Origin: Candidatus Parvarchaeota archaeon
GTDB lineage: Archaea; Nanobdellota; Nanobdellia; Parvarchaeales; Parvarchaeaceae
Assembly (NCBI GenBank): GCA_023378865.1
Contig: JAMCSP010000017.1
Coordinates: forward strand, 1-50,355
DNA: 50,355 bases
Direction: 5' to 3'
Shown here: in pieces, positions 1 to 9,740 of the stretch
Layout: every line of letters begins with the position of its first letter
Numbering within the stretch: position 1 is the stretch's first letter
Translations under genes and position numbers: made by a program
The notes under the pieces: model-generated
Told to the model about the DNA's origin: nothing
The model's input: only the letters and a program-made list of their open reading frames with translations
Database searches by the model: none

Positions 1-1
1 T

Positions 2-424
2 GGCCATCAAAAATATGAAAAAATTAATAGAATAATTAATTACATAAAATCTAAAGACAGCTCCTACACTTCTATAGACTTAATGCCCCTAAACAGCAAT
101 TACGTAGAAAACCTATATAAAAAATACTCAAATTACTCCGAATTGAAGGAAAAAGGCATAGAAATAACAAACTACACGAGTGGAAATGAGAATTTTACTG
201 TGGATAGCTTTAACAAATTCTTAAGCGCTATTTCAAATCCAAATAGTGAGGGTACTTTGGAACTACAGAATCTCGTAGAAATTCAAAAAATGTTAGATTA
301 TGTGTACTTCGACAAAATAACAGAGATAGAGGAAACAAAAGGGCCATTTGATGTATATGATGTTGTAACTCCTGAATTTGGCAGCAATTTCATTGGAGGT
401 AACGGTGCGATACTTCTGCATAAC
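2..424 (+). other. C-terminal part of an intein (splice junction ...ILLHN/T) in atpA
   Basis: [25 protein letters not shown] followed by T of the Walker A motif matches intein C-terminal splicing blocks F/G (His-Asn/Thr). Junction after base 424. Confidence 0.92.
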
Positions 425-1465
425 ACTGTAATTCAGCACCAGCTTGCGAAATGGTCTGATGCTGATGTAATAGTTTACGTGGGCTGCGGAGAAAGGGGAA
501 ATGAAATGACAGAGATACTTACGACCTTTCCAGAATTAAAGGACCCTAAGAGCGAAAAACCTTTAATGGACAGGACTATACTGATAGCAAATACTTCAAA
601 CATGCCTGTAGCAGCAAGAGAAGCAAGCATTTACACAGGAATAACGCTTGCAGAATATTACAGGGACATGGGCTACAGTGTAGCTGTAATGGCTGACAGT
701 ACTTCCAGGTGGGCCGAAGCATTAAGGGAACTTTCCGGAAGACTGGAAGAAATGCCTGGAGAGGAGGGTTATCCTGCGTACCTTGGAAGAAGAATAGGTG
801 AATTCTATGAAAGGGCAGGCAGAGCAAGGATACTAAGCGGAAAAATAGGTGCAGCAACCTTAATAGGAGCAGTTTCTCCGCCTGGTGGAGATATATCAGA
901 GCCCGTTTCGCAGAATACTCTCAGAGTTACCAGAGTCTTCTGGGCTTTGGACGCATCACTTGCCAATGCAAGGCATTTTCCATCAATCAACTGGCTTAAT
1001 AGTTACTCGCTTTATACAGATGAACTGGATCAGTGGTATAGGAAAAACATTGCACAGGATTGGCCAGAACTCAGGGATAAATCAATGGCTACACTGCAGA
1101 AAGAAGCAGAAATAAATGAAATTGTACAGCTTGTCGGTTACGATGCCCTCCCGGAATCGGACAAACTTATATTGGATATTGCAAAAATGCTGAGAGAGGA
1201 TTACCTTCAGCAGAATGCTTTCGATGAAACAGATACGTATGCATCAGTAAGTAAACAGTATAAGATGCTCAAAGTTATAAATGAAGTATTCGATGCTGAG
1301 AAAGCTGCACTTGATAGAAACGTGCCAATTGAAAAACTGCAATCCATACAGATAAAACCAAAGATAGCGAGGTTGAGATACACAAAAGAAGAAGAGATTG
1401 ATGATAAATTAAAGGAAATAGAAAAAGACATAGAAGAAATGAAAAAGATGAGCATGGAGAAGTAA
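2..1465 (+). CDS. atpA: A-type ATP synthase catalytic subunit A, C-terminal part, interrupted by an intein; 5' end outside window
   Basis: Frame is open back to base 2 ([17 protein letters not shown]...). The extein resumes with [30 protein letters not shown]...[31 protein letters not shown], diagnostic of A/V-ATPase subunit A. Confidence 0.96.
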   Translation, partial: GHQKYEKINRIINYIKSKDSSYTSIDLMPLNSNYVENLYKKYSNYSELKEKGIEITNYTSGNENFTVDSFNKFLSAISNPNSEGTLELQNLVEIQKMLDYVYFDKITEIEETKGPFDVYDVVTPEFGSNFIGGNGAILLHNTVIQHQLAKWSDADVIVYVGCGERGNEMTEILTTFPELKDPKSEKPLMDRTILIANTSNMPVAAREASIYTGITLAEYYRDMGYSVAVMADSTSRWAEALRELSGRLEEMPGEEGYPAYLGRRIGEFYERAGRARILSGKIGAATLIGAVSPPGGDISEPVSQNTLRVTRVFWALDASLANARHFPSINWLNSYSLYTDELDQWYRKNIAQDWPELRDKSMATLQKEAEINEIVQLVGYDALPESDKLILDIAKMLREDYLQQNAFDETDTYASVSKQYKMLKVINEVFDAEKAALDRNVPIEKLQSIQIKPKIARLRYTKEEEIDDKLKEIEKDIEEMKKMSMEK

Positions 1466-1466
1466 A

Positions 1467-2846
1467 ATGGAAGAAATAGAATACAAAACAATTGAAAGGG
1501 TAACTAATGTTTTACTCTTTGTAAAAAGCGTAAAGAATGCGGGTTACAATGAGCAGGTTGAAATAGAGCTTGAAAACGGCAAAAAAGTAAGCGGTCAGGT
1601 CCTTGCAACGAATGAAGACGTAACCATAATACAGGTATTCGGTGAAACCACAGGAATGAACACACAAACTACAAAAGTAAGGTTTAAAGGAACCACCTTC
1701 AAAATGCCGGTCAGCGTGGACATGGTCGGTAGAGTATTTGATGGATTGGGTAGACCAAGAGATGGCGGTATACCTATCTTCAGTGATGAAAAGATGGACA
1801 TAAACGGAAGCCCGATAAATCCTTATGCAAGAGAGGAGCCTTCAGAATTTGTACAAACAGGCATATCATCAATAGACTGCATGAACACGCTAGTAAGGGG
1901 CCAGAAACTTCCAATATTCTCAGGTTCTGGTCTTGCACATAATAAGCTTGCTGCACAGATAGTAAAGCAGGCAAAGATACTTGCAGAAAAACAGAACTTC
2001 TACGTAGTTTTCGGTGGTATAGGGATAAACAGTGAGGATGCAAACTTTTTCATAAACGAATTCCAAAACAGCGGCGCACTTGAAAGATCAGTGATATTTC
2101 TTAACCTCGCTGCTGAACCATCAATGGAAAGAGTCATTCTTCCAAGACTTGCATTAACAGCTGCAGAATACCTGGCATATGAAAAAAATGCACATGTAAT
2201 TGTCATACTTACAGACATGACAAATTATGCAGAAGCCCTGCGTGAAATTTCTGCAGCAAGAGACGAAGTACCCGGAAGAAGAGGTTATCCTGGATACATG
2301 TACACAGACCTTGCAAGCCTTTTTGAAAGAGCTGGAAAGGTGAAGGGAAAAGAAGGATCAATAACACAGCTGCCGATACTTACAATGCCCAGCGATGATA
2401 TAACTCACCCAATACCGGATTTAACAGGCTACATTACGGAAGGACAGATAGTACTTAGCAGAGCTTTGGATAAAAGCGGAATTTATCCGGGCGTTGACGT
2501 ACTTCTTTCATTGTCAAGGCTTATGAACCAGGGAATTGGAAAAGATTCAACAAGAGAAGACCACAGAAACGTTTCAGATCAGTTATATGCAGCATATGCA
2601 AAAGGGAAAGAACTTAGAAGCCTGACAGAAATAGTCGGTGAAGACGCGTTAAGCAAGATAGACAAGCAGTACCTGCATTTTGCCGAAGAATTTGAAAACA
2701 GGTTCATAAAACAGGGATTCAATGAAGACAGAAGTATAAATGAGACTTTGGACCTTGGATGGGAGCTTTTAAGTAACATAGATAAAGGCGAAATGAAAAG
2801 AATAAAACCTGAATTTATAGAAAAATACGGCAAATGGAAACAATAA
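1467..2846 (+). CDS. atpB: A-type ATP synthase subunit B
   Basis: [78 protein letters not shown]. Confidence 0.96.
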   Translation: MEEIEYKTIERVTNVLLFVKSVKNAGYNEQVEIELENGKKVSGQVLATNEDVTIIQVFGETTGMNTQTTKVRFKGTTFKMPVSVDMVGRVFDGLGRPRDGGIPIFSDEKMDINGSPINPYAREEPSEFVQTGISSIDCMNTLVRGQKLPIFSGSGLAHNKLAAQIVKQAKILAEKQNFYVVFGGIGINSEDANFFINEFQNSGALERSVIFLNLAAEPSMERVILPRLALTAAEYLAYEKNAHVIVILTDMTNYAEALREISAARDEVPGRRGYPGYMYTDLASLFERAGKVKGKEGSITQLPILTMPSDDITHPIPDLTGYITEGQIVLSRALDKSGIYPGVDVLLSLSRLMNQGIGKDSTREDHRNVSDQLYAAYAKGKELRSLTEIVGEDALSKIDKQYLHFAEEFENRFIKQGFNEDRSINETLDLGWELLSNIDKGEMKRIKPEFIEKYGKWKQ

Positions 2847-3445
2847 GAGTAACAAGAAGGGAATTGATTGAAACAAAGAGAAAGATAAAAACCGCAGACA
2901 GAGGTTTGCAGCTTCTGAAGATGAAAAGATCCTCTCTTATATTGGAATTTTTTGAGCTGGTAAAGCAGGTCCAAAGCATGAAAACAGATCTTAAAAAGGT
3001 TATGGACAGAAGCAGGGAAAGCATAGAAATAGCTGAGGCCCTAAGCGGCAGAATAACCATAGAGAGAGTGGCGCAGGAGCAAAGTGAAAAGCTTGCTAGC
3101 CTGAAGGCAAGAAATGTCATGGGTTTGCTGATACCAAATATAAATATGAATGAAACTGTTGATGTTCTCAGCAAAAGCGACAGCTTAACCATACCTACTC
3201 CTGTTTATGATGCAAAAAACATGTACTCTTCATTTCTTTCAATGCTTATAGAAATCGCCGAAAAGGAGACTGCAATGAGAAATTTACTAAATGAAATATA
3301 CAAATTAAACAGAAGAACAAATTCAATAGAGAATGTGATAATGCCCAGATGGAACGCCAAAATAAAATACATAAAACAAAGTTTAGATGATATGGAAAGA
3401 GACCGATTAGTATCAATTAAATTCATAAAGAGGCTACACAGCTGA
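2834..3445 (+). CDS. atpD: A-type ATP synthase subunit D
   Basis: Starts [32 protein letters not shown]; conserved subunit D N-terminus; position after B. Confidence 0.92.
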   Translation: METIRVTRRELIETKRKIKTADRGLQLLKMKRSSLILEFFELVKQVQSMKTDLKKVMDRSRESIEIAEALSGRITIERVAQEQSEKLASLKARNVMGLLIPNINMNETVDVLSKSDSLTIPTPVYDAKNMYSSFLSMLIEIAEKETAMRNLLNEIYKLNRRTNSIENVIMPRWNAKIKYIKQSLDDMERDRLVSIKFIKRLHS

Positions 3446-3762
3446 TGGAATCGCTTGAAACCCTGCAGAAAATAAGAGAAATAGAGGATTTGTCTGCAAA
3501 GAAAATAGAACAGGCACAGGAGAAAGCAAGCAAATTGATAGAAGAAACAGAAAAGCAAAACGAAGAAAAAATAAAAAAGGCCGAGAAGGAGGCACGCGAA
3601 ACGATTAACAGTGCAATAGATGAAGTAGAGAAGGAAACTGAAAAGCTTAGAGAAGAATCGCTAAAAGAGGCAAGCCAGAAAGCAGCTACTATAAAACCGC
3701 TTGATGAGAAGGATATGCTTAGTATATTTGAAGATGTCTTGAAGGAGGAATTTAAACTATAA
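3445..3762 (+). CDS. Coiled-coil A-type ATPase peripheral stalk subunit H-like
   Basis: 105-aa charged coiled coil (IEQAQEKASKLIEETEKQNEEKIKKAEKEAR) directly upstream of subunit I. Confidence 0.7.
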   Translation: MESLETLQKIREIEDLSAKKIEQAQEKASKLIEETEKQNEEKIKKAEKEARETINSAIDEVEKETEKLREESLKEASQKAATIKPLDEKDMLSIFEDVLKEEFKL

Positions 3763-5693
3763 TGTTTCTGCCAAGTAAGATAGAAAAGATAAGATTGATA
3801 CTGCCTAAAATCTATTATGATAAGGCTATTACATTACTTGGAGAACTTGGATTTTTACAGATAGAGGTACTGGAAAGCGAAAGCAAAAAGATCCTAAAAG
3901 ACTTCAAAGAGATTGAATTCGACAAAATAAACAGGTATGGCCAGAAAATAAGAAGCTTGGAAAACAGTTTGATAAAACAGAAAATTATAAACATGGACAT
4001 AAAAAATCTCCAGCAGGTTTTCCATGAAGCAGACAAAATAAAAATATATGAAGAAGTAAATGAAATAAAAAAAGAGGAAGAAAAGATAAATGCAAGCATT
4101 AAAGAAAGCGATTCCGTAATGAATATTGTAAACCTGATGAAAGATTTTAAACACGATTTTAAGATACTAAATGGTACAAGGATAGACTCTTTTCTAATGC
4201 AGAAAAGCAAGGATAACAATTCCTTTGTTGAATTGGTAAGAAAAGAGATGGACTGCGAATGCATAGAACTTGAAAATGCTTACATATTTACAATAGAAAA
4301 ACACAACAAGGAAAAGCTTGCCAACTTGGCAAACAAAGAAGAGATAAACCTGATAAAAATACCTGAAATGAAGGGCAAAATCCCGGAAATAACAGATGTA
4401 CAGCAGGCCAAAATAAAAAAAGACAGAGAAAGACTTTCAGAATTGAACAAAAAACTTGAAAAGTTGTCAAAGAAATACTATGGGCTTGTAGCCAATCTTA
4501 AAGAATATCTTGACATAGAGATAAAGAAAACTTCTGTAATCCCAAAAGTAGGCTCAACAGATTACATTACAGTAATTGAAGGATGGGTAGAAAGCAAGAA
4601 AATACCAGTACTGAATGAAAATCTAAATAAATTAACTGGAGAGCAGTTCATTCTGGAAAGGATAGAAACCAAAGAAGAAGCTCCGACAAAGATGGAGAAT
4701 CCTGTTTCTTTTAAGCTCTATGAATTTTTTATAAGATTCTATTCCATACCGAAAAGCAGCGAGATTGATCCGACAATATTTTTTGGCATAGCTTTTCCAA
4801 TATTCTTTGGATTAATGGTGGGGGATGCAGGTTATGGTGCAACTTTCCTGTTACTTAGCTTCTGGCTTGTACACAGGATAAAACATCCTCCTAAAAAAAG
4901 CCACATTCCCAGAAAACTTGCAAAATTTGTAAAGACCATAATAAGCAAAAACAGCTTGATGATGATAATGAAAGCAATAATACCGGGGTCTGCAATAGCG
5001 GTTGCTCTGGGAGTTATATTCAACGAGTACTTTGGATTTTCTCTTCCTTACACTCCGCTTTTTGACGTTACTAAAAGGGTTTCGACCCTGCTTCTGATTT
5101 CAGGTTGGATTGGAGTGGCAATGGTATCATTTGGATTTATATTAGGAGCTCTTAACGCTGTATACAATAAGAAAATAAAGAAAGCTATCGGCAGAGTAGG
5201 CTGGCTTTTAGTCGCATGGGGAATTGTAATAGTTGGTTTAGCTGTCCTTCACAAGGAAAGCATAGGTTTCTCTAACCTAGAAGCTGTCGGCAGTTATGCT
5301 GCAATAATAGCAGGAATTATTTTGGTGCTTAGATCAGAAGGAACGCAGTCTTTGATGGAAATCCCATCGGTGATAAGTCATATACTGTCATACACTAGGC
5401 TTGTTGGTATACTGCTTGCTTCTGTAATTCTGGCACAGGTTATAAACTTGATATTCGTTTCCAGTTTAAGCGATTCTATACCTTTTATTATAGGGGGGGT
5501 TGTAATTTTGGTGTTCGGCCAGCTGTTCAACATAGTAATTGCATTGTTTGAAGGAGGTATACAGGGAGCAAGGCTTATCTATGTAGAATTCTTTTCCAAG
5601 TTCTTTGAAGGAAACGGAAACCTATTTAGACCATTCAAAATAGAAAGAAAAAACACAGCAAATGTCTACGTTAAAAACGTAAAGAAAAATTAA
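3762..5693 (+). CDS. atpI: A-type ATP synthase subunit I (a subunit)
   Basis: 643 aa; IAFPIFFGLMVGDAGYGATFLLLSFWL and SVISHILSYTRLVGILLASVILA, typical of V-ATPase subunit a/I. Confidence 0.95.
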   Translation: MFLPSKIEKIRLILPKIYYDKAITLLGELGFLQIEVLESESKKILKDFKEIEFDKINRYGQKIRSLENSLIKQKIINMDIKNLQQVFHEADKIKIYEEVNEIKKEEEKINASIKESDSVMNIVNLMKDFKHDFKILNGTRIDSFLMQKSKDNNSFVELVRKEMDCECIELENAYIFTIEKHNKEKLANLANKEEINLIKIPEMKGKIPEITDVQQAKIKKDRERLSELNKKLEKLSKKYYGLVANLKEYLDIEIKKTSVIPKVGSTDYITVIEGWVESKKIPVLNENLNKLTGEQFILERIETKEEAPTKMENPVSFKLYEFFIRFYSIPKSSEIDPTIFFGIAFPIFFGLMVGDAGYGATFLLLSFWLVHRIKHPPKKSHIPRKLAKFVKTIISKNSLMMIMKAIIPGSAIAVALGVIFNEYFGFSLPYTPLFDVTKRVSTLLLISGWIGVAMVSFGFILGALNAVYNKKIKKAIGRVGWLLVAWGIVIVGLAVLHKESIGFSNLEAVGSYAAIIAGIILVLRSEGTQSLMEIPSVISHILSYTRLVGILLASVILAQVINLIFVSSLSDSIPFIIGGVVILVFGQLFNIVIALFEGGIQGARLIYVEFFSKFFEGNGNLFRPFKIERKNTANVYVKNVKKN

Positions 5694-5797
5694 TAATTGC
5701 AATTATTTTGTATACATTTAATTTTATGATTAAGTTTAGAGTAATCCTACTTTTTATGATTATATAATCTAAAACCTGCCTTTATTATTAATTATAT

Positions 5798-5870
5798 TAG
5801 CCCTGACCGGATTTGAACCGGTGTTTAGGGCTCCAAAGGCCCTCGTGCTTGGCCGCTACACTACAGGGCT
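5798..5870 (-). tRNA. tRNA-Gln(TTG)
   Basis: RC AGCCCTG...AGGGC-CTTTGGA-GCCCT...CCGGTTCAAATCCGG...CAGGGCT-A; 7-bp acceptor, loop anticodon TTG. Confidence 0.93.
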
Positions 5871-5933
5871 ATAACATACACTTATGAATACACCAAATAT
5901 AAAACTTAAATATACCGAAACATAGAGATTTAA

Positions 5934-6971
5934 ATGCTATTAGAAATATTGCTGTCTGCGATAGTTGCAGCGATTGCCACATTTATAAGCGGTAAGTTCA
6001 TAATTCCTTTACTTATAAGAGCAGGGTTAGTAGCACAGGATATCAACAAAGAAAAAAGACCAATACTTCCTTCAAGCGGCGGCTTCCTTTTGATCATAGG
6101 ACTGTTTGCAGGCATAATGTCGCTTATAGCTGCTTATAATTATATCATAAAAGCAGACTTCAACCCTGAAGCTCTTCTTCTTGGTTTGTCGTCAATAATA
6201 ATAATTTCATTAATAGGATTCGTAGATGACTTATCTGGAGGGAAGATAAGAACCTCGATGGCTGATATAAAAAGGATGGCCAAAAATTACTCAATTTTCA
6301 ATGGCGGGATAAGACAATGGCAAAAGCCGCTGCTTACCCTGATAGGGGCAGTACCCTTGATGGTCCTATTTTTTGGGAGTACAGTATATTTCCCAGGAAT
6401 AGGAAACGTTATTATCAATCCTATAATATATATAGTAATTTTAATTCCTATTGCTGTTGTATTTGCATCAAATGCTTATAATATGTTAGAGGGCCTTAAT
6501 GGCATTGCAATACAGATGGGTTTGGTTTTATTTGCAGCCTTCTCCATCCTTTCTTTCCATCTGCAAAATTATGATGGTTTTGCACTTTCCGCTATAATGT
6601 TCTCAGCGTTAGTTGGTTACCTGTATTACGGGAAATACCCTGCAAAGATAATACCTGGAGACAGCCTTACATACCTTATAGGCGGAGCAGTTGCAGCGGT
6701 TGCAATAATAGGAGACATGCAGCTGTTTGCAGTGTTTATTATGATACCATGGATAATAGAATTTTTCTTAAAGGCCAGAAAGAGGTTCCACGCAAGTTCA
6801 TGGGGGATAATCCATAAAAATGGAACATTATCCTCACCTTATGGAAACAAAGTTTACTCTTTAACGCACCTTTTTTTAAGAAAAGAGAGGTATAAAGAAT
6901 GGCAGATAGCACTTATACTTACCTTAATTGAAGTGGTTATATCTGCAGTAGGCCTTGTCATATTCTGGTAG
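5934..6971 (+). CDS. GT4 family (MraY/AglH-like) UDP-GlcNAc:polyprenyl-phosphate transferase
   Basis: RPILPSSGGFL, GFVDDLSGG, SNAYNMLEGLNGIA, polytopic membrane protein. Confidence 0.88.
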   Translation: MLLEILLSAIVAAIATFISGKFIIPLLIRAGLVAQDINKEKRPILPSSGGFLLIIGLFAGIMSLIAAYNYIIKADFNPEALLLGLSSIIIISLIGFVDDLSGGKIRTSMADIKRMAKNYSIFNGGIRQWQKPLLTLIGAVPLMVLFFGSTVYFPGIGNVIINPIIYIVILIPIAVVFASNAYNMLEGLNGIAIQMGLVLFAAFSILSFHLQNYDGFALSAIMFSALVGYLYYGKYPAKIIPGDSLTYLIGGAVAAVAIIGDMQLFAVFIMIPWIIEFFLKARKRFHASSWGIIHKNGTLSSPYGNKVYSLTHLFLRKERYKEWQIALILTLIEVVISAVGLVIFW

Positions 6972-7014
6972 AAATACTGGAAAGAGTTAAATTTAAACAA
7001 AATCTAATTAAAAT

Positions 7015-7485
7015 ATGGAAATAATACCGATGGGTACTACCACTGTCCAGTATGAAGGAGTTTTAGATGATCAGAAGTTCTATAATTTTCTTAGAGATCT
7101 GCTGGTCTCCGCAGGTTATTCCGTAAAGGAAACAAGTTACATACAGTTTTCTGGTACAAATTATGTCATAAAATGGATAGCTATGAAGGTAATAGACGAT
7201 TACATGGCTTATAGAATCACTGTAAACCTGGATTACAGAAACATACAAGAGACGATGGCAGTGAAAGATGGCAAGCAAGTAAAGGCAAAGACCGGAACTG
7301 TACAGGTACAACTTGTTTCTGATATACTGGTAGACTATCTTAATAAGTGGACAAAGGGAGTTTCAAAACTTGTAAGGCCGATATACGACAAAATGAATGA
7401 AGAGGTAGTGACTCAGAGAAAAGCGGCTTTTGAAAGCGACGTTGAAAGCATTAAATCAACTATACAGTCCAACTTCAACCAGTGA
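7015..7485 (+). CDS. Uncharacterised 156-aa protein
   Basis: Complete ORF, short promoter gap, overlaps the start of the downstream NFACT gene. Confidence 0.8.
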   Translation: MEIIPMGTTTVQYEGVLDDQKFYNFLRDLLVSAGYSVKETSYIQFSGTNYVIKWIAMKVIDDYMAYRITVNLDYRNIQETMAVKDGKQVKAKTGTVQVQLVSDILVDYLNKWTKGVSKLVRPIYDKMNEEVVTQRKAAFESDVESIKSTIQSNFNQ

Positions 7486-9251
7486 CCATGCAAAGTTTAA
7501 CATCCCTAGATATATACAAATTACTTGATGAAATTGCATACATAAATGGCGGATTCATAAGAAATATAAAGAGCAAAAAAAATGAATTTTACTTTCTTAT
7601 CTATAAAGGAAAAGAGTATTGGCTTAAGATAGTGCCTGGAAGCTATTTTTGCATAGTTGATGAAAAGCCAGAAGATAGCATTGATTTTGGCTTTACTTTG
7701 CTAGTCAAAAATGCGCTTAAAGGAAAAAGGTTTTCAATCGGTATGCATAACTCTGACCGAATATTGGAAATAAAAACTGACAACAATAAGCTTGTTATAG
7801 AGATGTTCTCTAAAGGGAATGTCATACTTTTGAAGGATGAAAAAATAGAAAGAGCCCTTTTCCAGCGGAAATTCGAAAGCAGGGAGATTTCCAGCGGCGG
7901 TGACTACGCGTATCCTCCTGGAAACAAAAAGTCTTTTAACGACATGTACGGGGGTTTCTATTCAATTTTAAAAGCATCCGACAGGGAAAGCATAGTAAAA
8001 AGCCTTGCAATGGACTTTTCAATGGGGGGCTATTATGCAGAAGAGGCATGTTTTCGCGCAAAGGTTGATAAATCAAAGAAGCCGAGTGAATTAACTCCGG
8101 ACGAAAGTAAAATACTCAGGGAAAAATTCCTGGAAATAGTGAAAGAAAAGAAGCCAAACATAATTGACAGAAATATTCTTTCTGCAATTGAATTAAAACA
8201 TATAGAAGGCCAAAAGGAATATTTTAACAGCATAAACTCTGCAGTCATAGACTTCTTTGAAAAACCTGCGGAAATAGAGCGGAAAAACCCGGTAAAAATA
8301 GAACTTAACAAAGCACAGGACAGGCTAAAAGAATATGAAGAGGATATTGAATTCATAAATTCAAATTATGAAAGAATAGAAAACGCAATAAAAATTTTAA
8401 AGTCATCTGGTAAAAGCATAGGTGAGAGAGAAAAGGAACTAGATAGTCTTGGTTTTATAATAAACGGAAAGAATATAACACCTAAGGAAAGGCAGAAAAT
8501 TAACATAGACATAACACAAAGCCTGAATTATAACCTGTCCAGTTTATATCAAAAGGCAAAGAGACTTAAAAACATAGATACAGAAGCAATAACTTCGAAG
8601 ACAAGGATGATAAAAAGAATAAAAGTGAAGACAGAAAACCAATGGTATTCAAAGTTTAGATATTTTATAACATCTAACGGAAAATTAACAATAATAGGAA
8701 AAGATGTAAACCAAAACGAATCACTTATAGAAAAACACGTGGAAAAGAATGATTTAATTGGCCATGCAGACGTTTTTGGCAGCCCATTCGGGGTGATAAA
8801 GGCCGATGAAAATAATGAAATAAACAGAAAAGACATGGAAGAAGCTGCTGTTATGATAGCATCTTATTCATCTGCATGGAGAGCAGGTGCTGCAAACCTT
8901 GACGTTTATTTCGTAAAGCCTGAACAGGTTACAAAGACACCTCCTTCCGGTGAGTATCTAAAGAAAGGGGCGTTTTACATAGACGGAAAACGGGACTATA
9001 TCAAAAGTGCCCAATTGGGCATTTATATTTCTATAGAGATAAAGGAAGAAGCGGCAGACTTAAAAGTTACACCCTATGAACCCAGCACAACGTTTTTCCT
9101 GATAAAGCCGGGAAACAAAAAAAGAGATGAGATTATAAGAAAAATAAACAGGGCACTTTCACAGAAGTACTCGATACAGATAAATGAGGACTATATAGAT
9201 AGGCTTATTCCACAGGGTAAATCTTCAATAGAGAAAATAAAGCTTATCTAA
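7482..9251 (+). CDS. NFACT (RqcH/Rqc2/Tae2-like) ribosome quality control protein
   Basis: NFACT-N region, central coiled coil, NFACT-R domain (NQWYSKFRYFITSNGKLTIIGKDVNQNESLI...HADVFGSPFGVIK... YSSAWRAGAANLDVYFVKPEQVTKTPPSGEYLKKGAFYI). Confidence 0.92.
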   Translation: MTMQSLTSLDIYKLLDEIAYINGGFIRNIKSKKNEFYFLIYKGKEYWLKIVPGSYFCIVDEKPEDSIDFGFTLLVKNALKGKRFSIGMHNSDRILEIKTDNNKLVIEMFSKGNVILLKDEKIERALFQRKFESREISSGGDYAYPPGNKKSFNDMYGGFYSILKASDRESIVKSLAMDFSMGGYYAEEACFRAKVDKSKKPSELTPDESKILREKFLEIVKEKKPNIIDRNILSAIELKHIEGQKEYFNSINSAVIDFFEKPAEIERKNPVKIELNKAQDRLKEYEEDIEFINSNYERIENAIKILKSSGKSIGEREKELDSLGFIINGKNITPKERQKINIDITQSLNYNLSSLYQKAKRLKNIDTEAITSKTRMIKRIKVKTENQWYSKFRYFITSNGKLTIIGKDVNQNESLIEKHVEKNDLIGHADVFGSPFGVIKADENNEINRKDMEEAAVMIASYSSAWRAGAANLDVYFVKPEQVTKTPPSGEYLKKGAFYIDGKRDYIKSAQLGIYISIEIKEEAADLKVTPYEPSTTFFLIKPGNKKRDEIIRKINRALSQKYSIQINEDYIDRLIPQGKSSIEKIKLI

Positions 9252-9470
9252 TCACTTTGAGGAGTGTTCTATTATAAATTCTTCTATTGCTTTGTCTTTT
9301 GCAAGTTTGGTTATAAATCCGGCTATCTTGTTTCTATTCCTTTTCTGGGCAGTTATAACCTTGTTCAAGGCTTCCTTGTTGTTTTCAAAATCGTCAGTGA
9401 AAAGGGCTTTGTACCTCCTAAGTACTTCTATAGTTGCATTCCTTATTTCTTTGCCTCTTATTCTTCCCAT
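9252..9470 (-). CDS. rps17e: 30S ribosomal protein S17e
   Basis: MGRIRGKEIRNATIEVLRRYKALFTDDFENNKEALNKV...RNKIAGFITKL. Confidence 0.9.
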   Translation of the reverse strand: MGRIRGKEIRNATIEVLRRYKALFTDDFENNKEALNKVITAQKRNRNKIAGFITKLAKDKAIEEFIIEHSSK

Positions 9471-9661
9471 TCGTTATTATAGCTGTATAAGGTATTTAAA
9501 TATTTTCATTTCTGGCCCGTAATTCAAAAATACCTTTTCCGACAACACATAATAAGGGTTAATTTAAAAGTGGTTTTGTCTCATTAAAGTAATTTGATTT
9601 ACTAAAAAAGACATACAACAAAGTTAAATATAAGACACTATTTAAAATTAATTGAAACATT

Positions 9662-9733
9662 GCCTAGGTGGCTCAGTGGCAAAGCGTCTCCTTGGTAAGG
9701 AGAAGATCGCGAGTCCGATTCTCGCCCTAGGCT
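9662..9733 (+). tRNA. tRNA-Thr(GGT)
   Basis: gcctagg/cctaggc acceptor; TCTCC-TTGGTAA-GGAGA anticodon arm. Confidence 0.93.
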
Positions 9734-9740
9734 TATTTTT

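Noticed and set aside
576-857. Antisense ORFs over atpA (576-857, 805-990, 1207-1491) and other antisense or out-of-frame ORFs across the window (e.g. 2579-2974, 3815-4264, 12922-13389, 29074-29463, 48373-48801)
   Set aside because: They lie opposite strongly conserved coding genes and show low-complexity F/S/L/C-rich composition typical of mirror frames.
5799-5870. tRNA-Gln region as a possible terminator or palindrome of atpI
   Set aside because: Full cloverleaf with T-arm and anticodon identifies it as a tRNA.
9264-9522. Two plus-strand ORFs (9264-9482, 9292-9522) overlapping the S17e gene
   Set aside because: Antisense to a clear S17e coding sequence.
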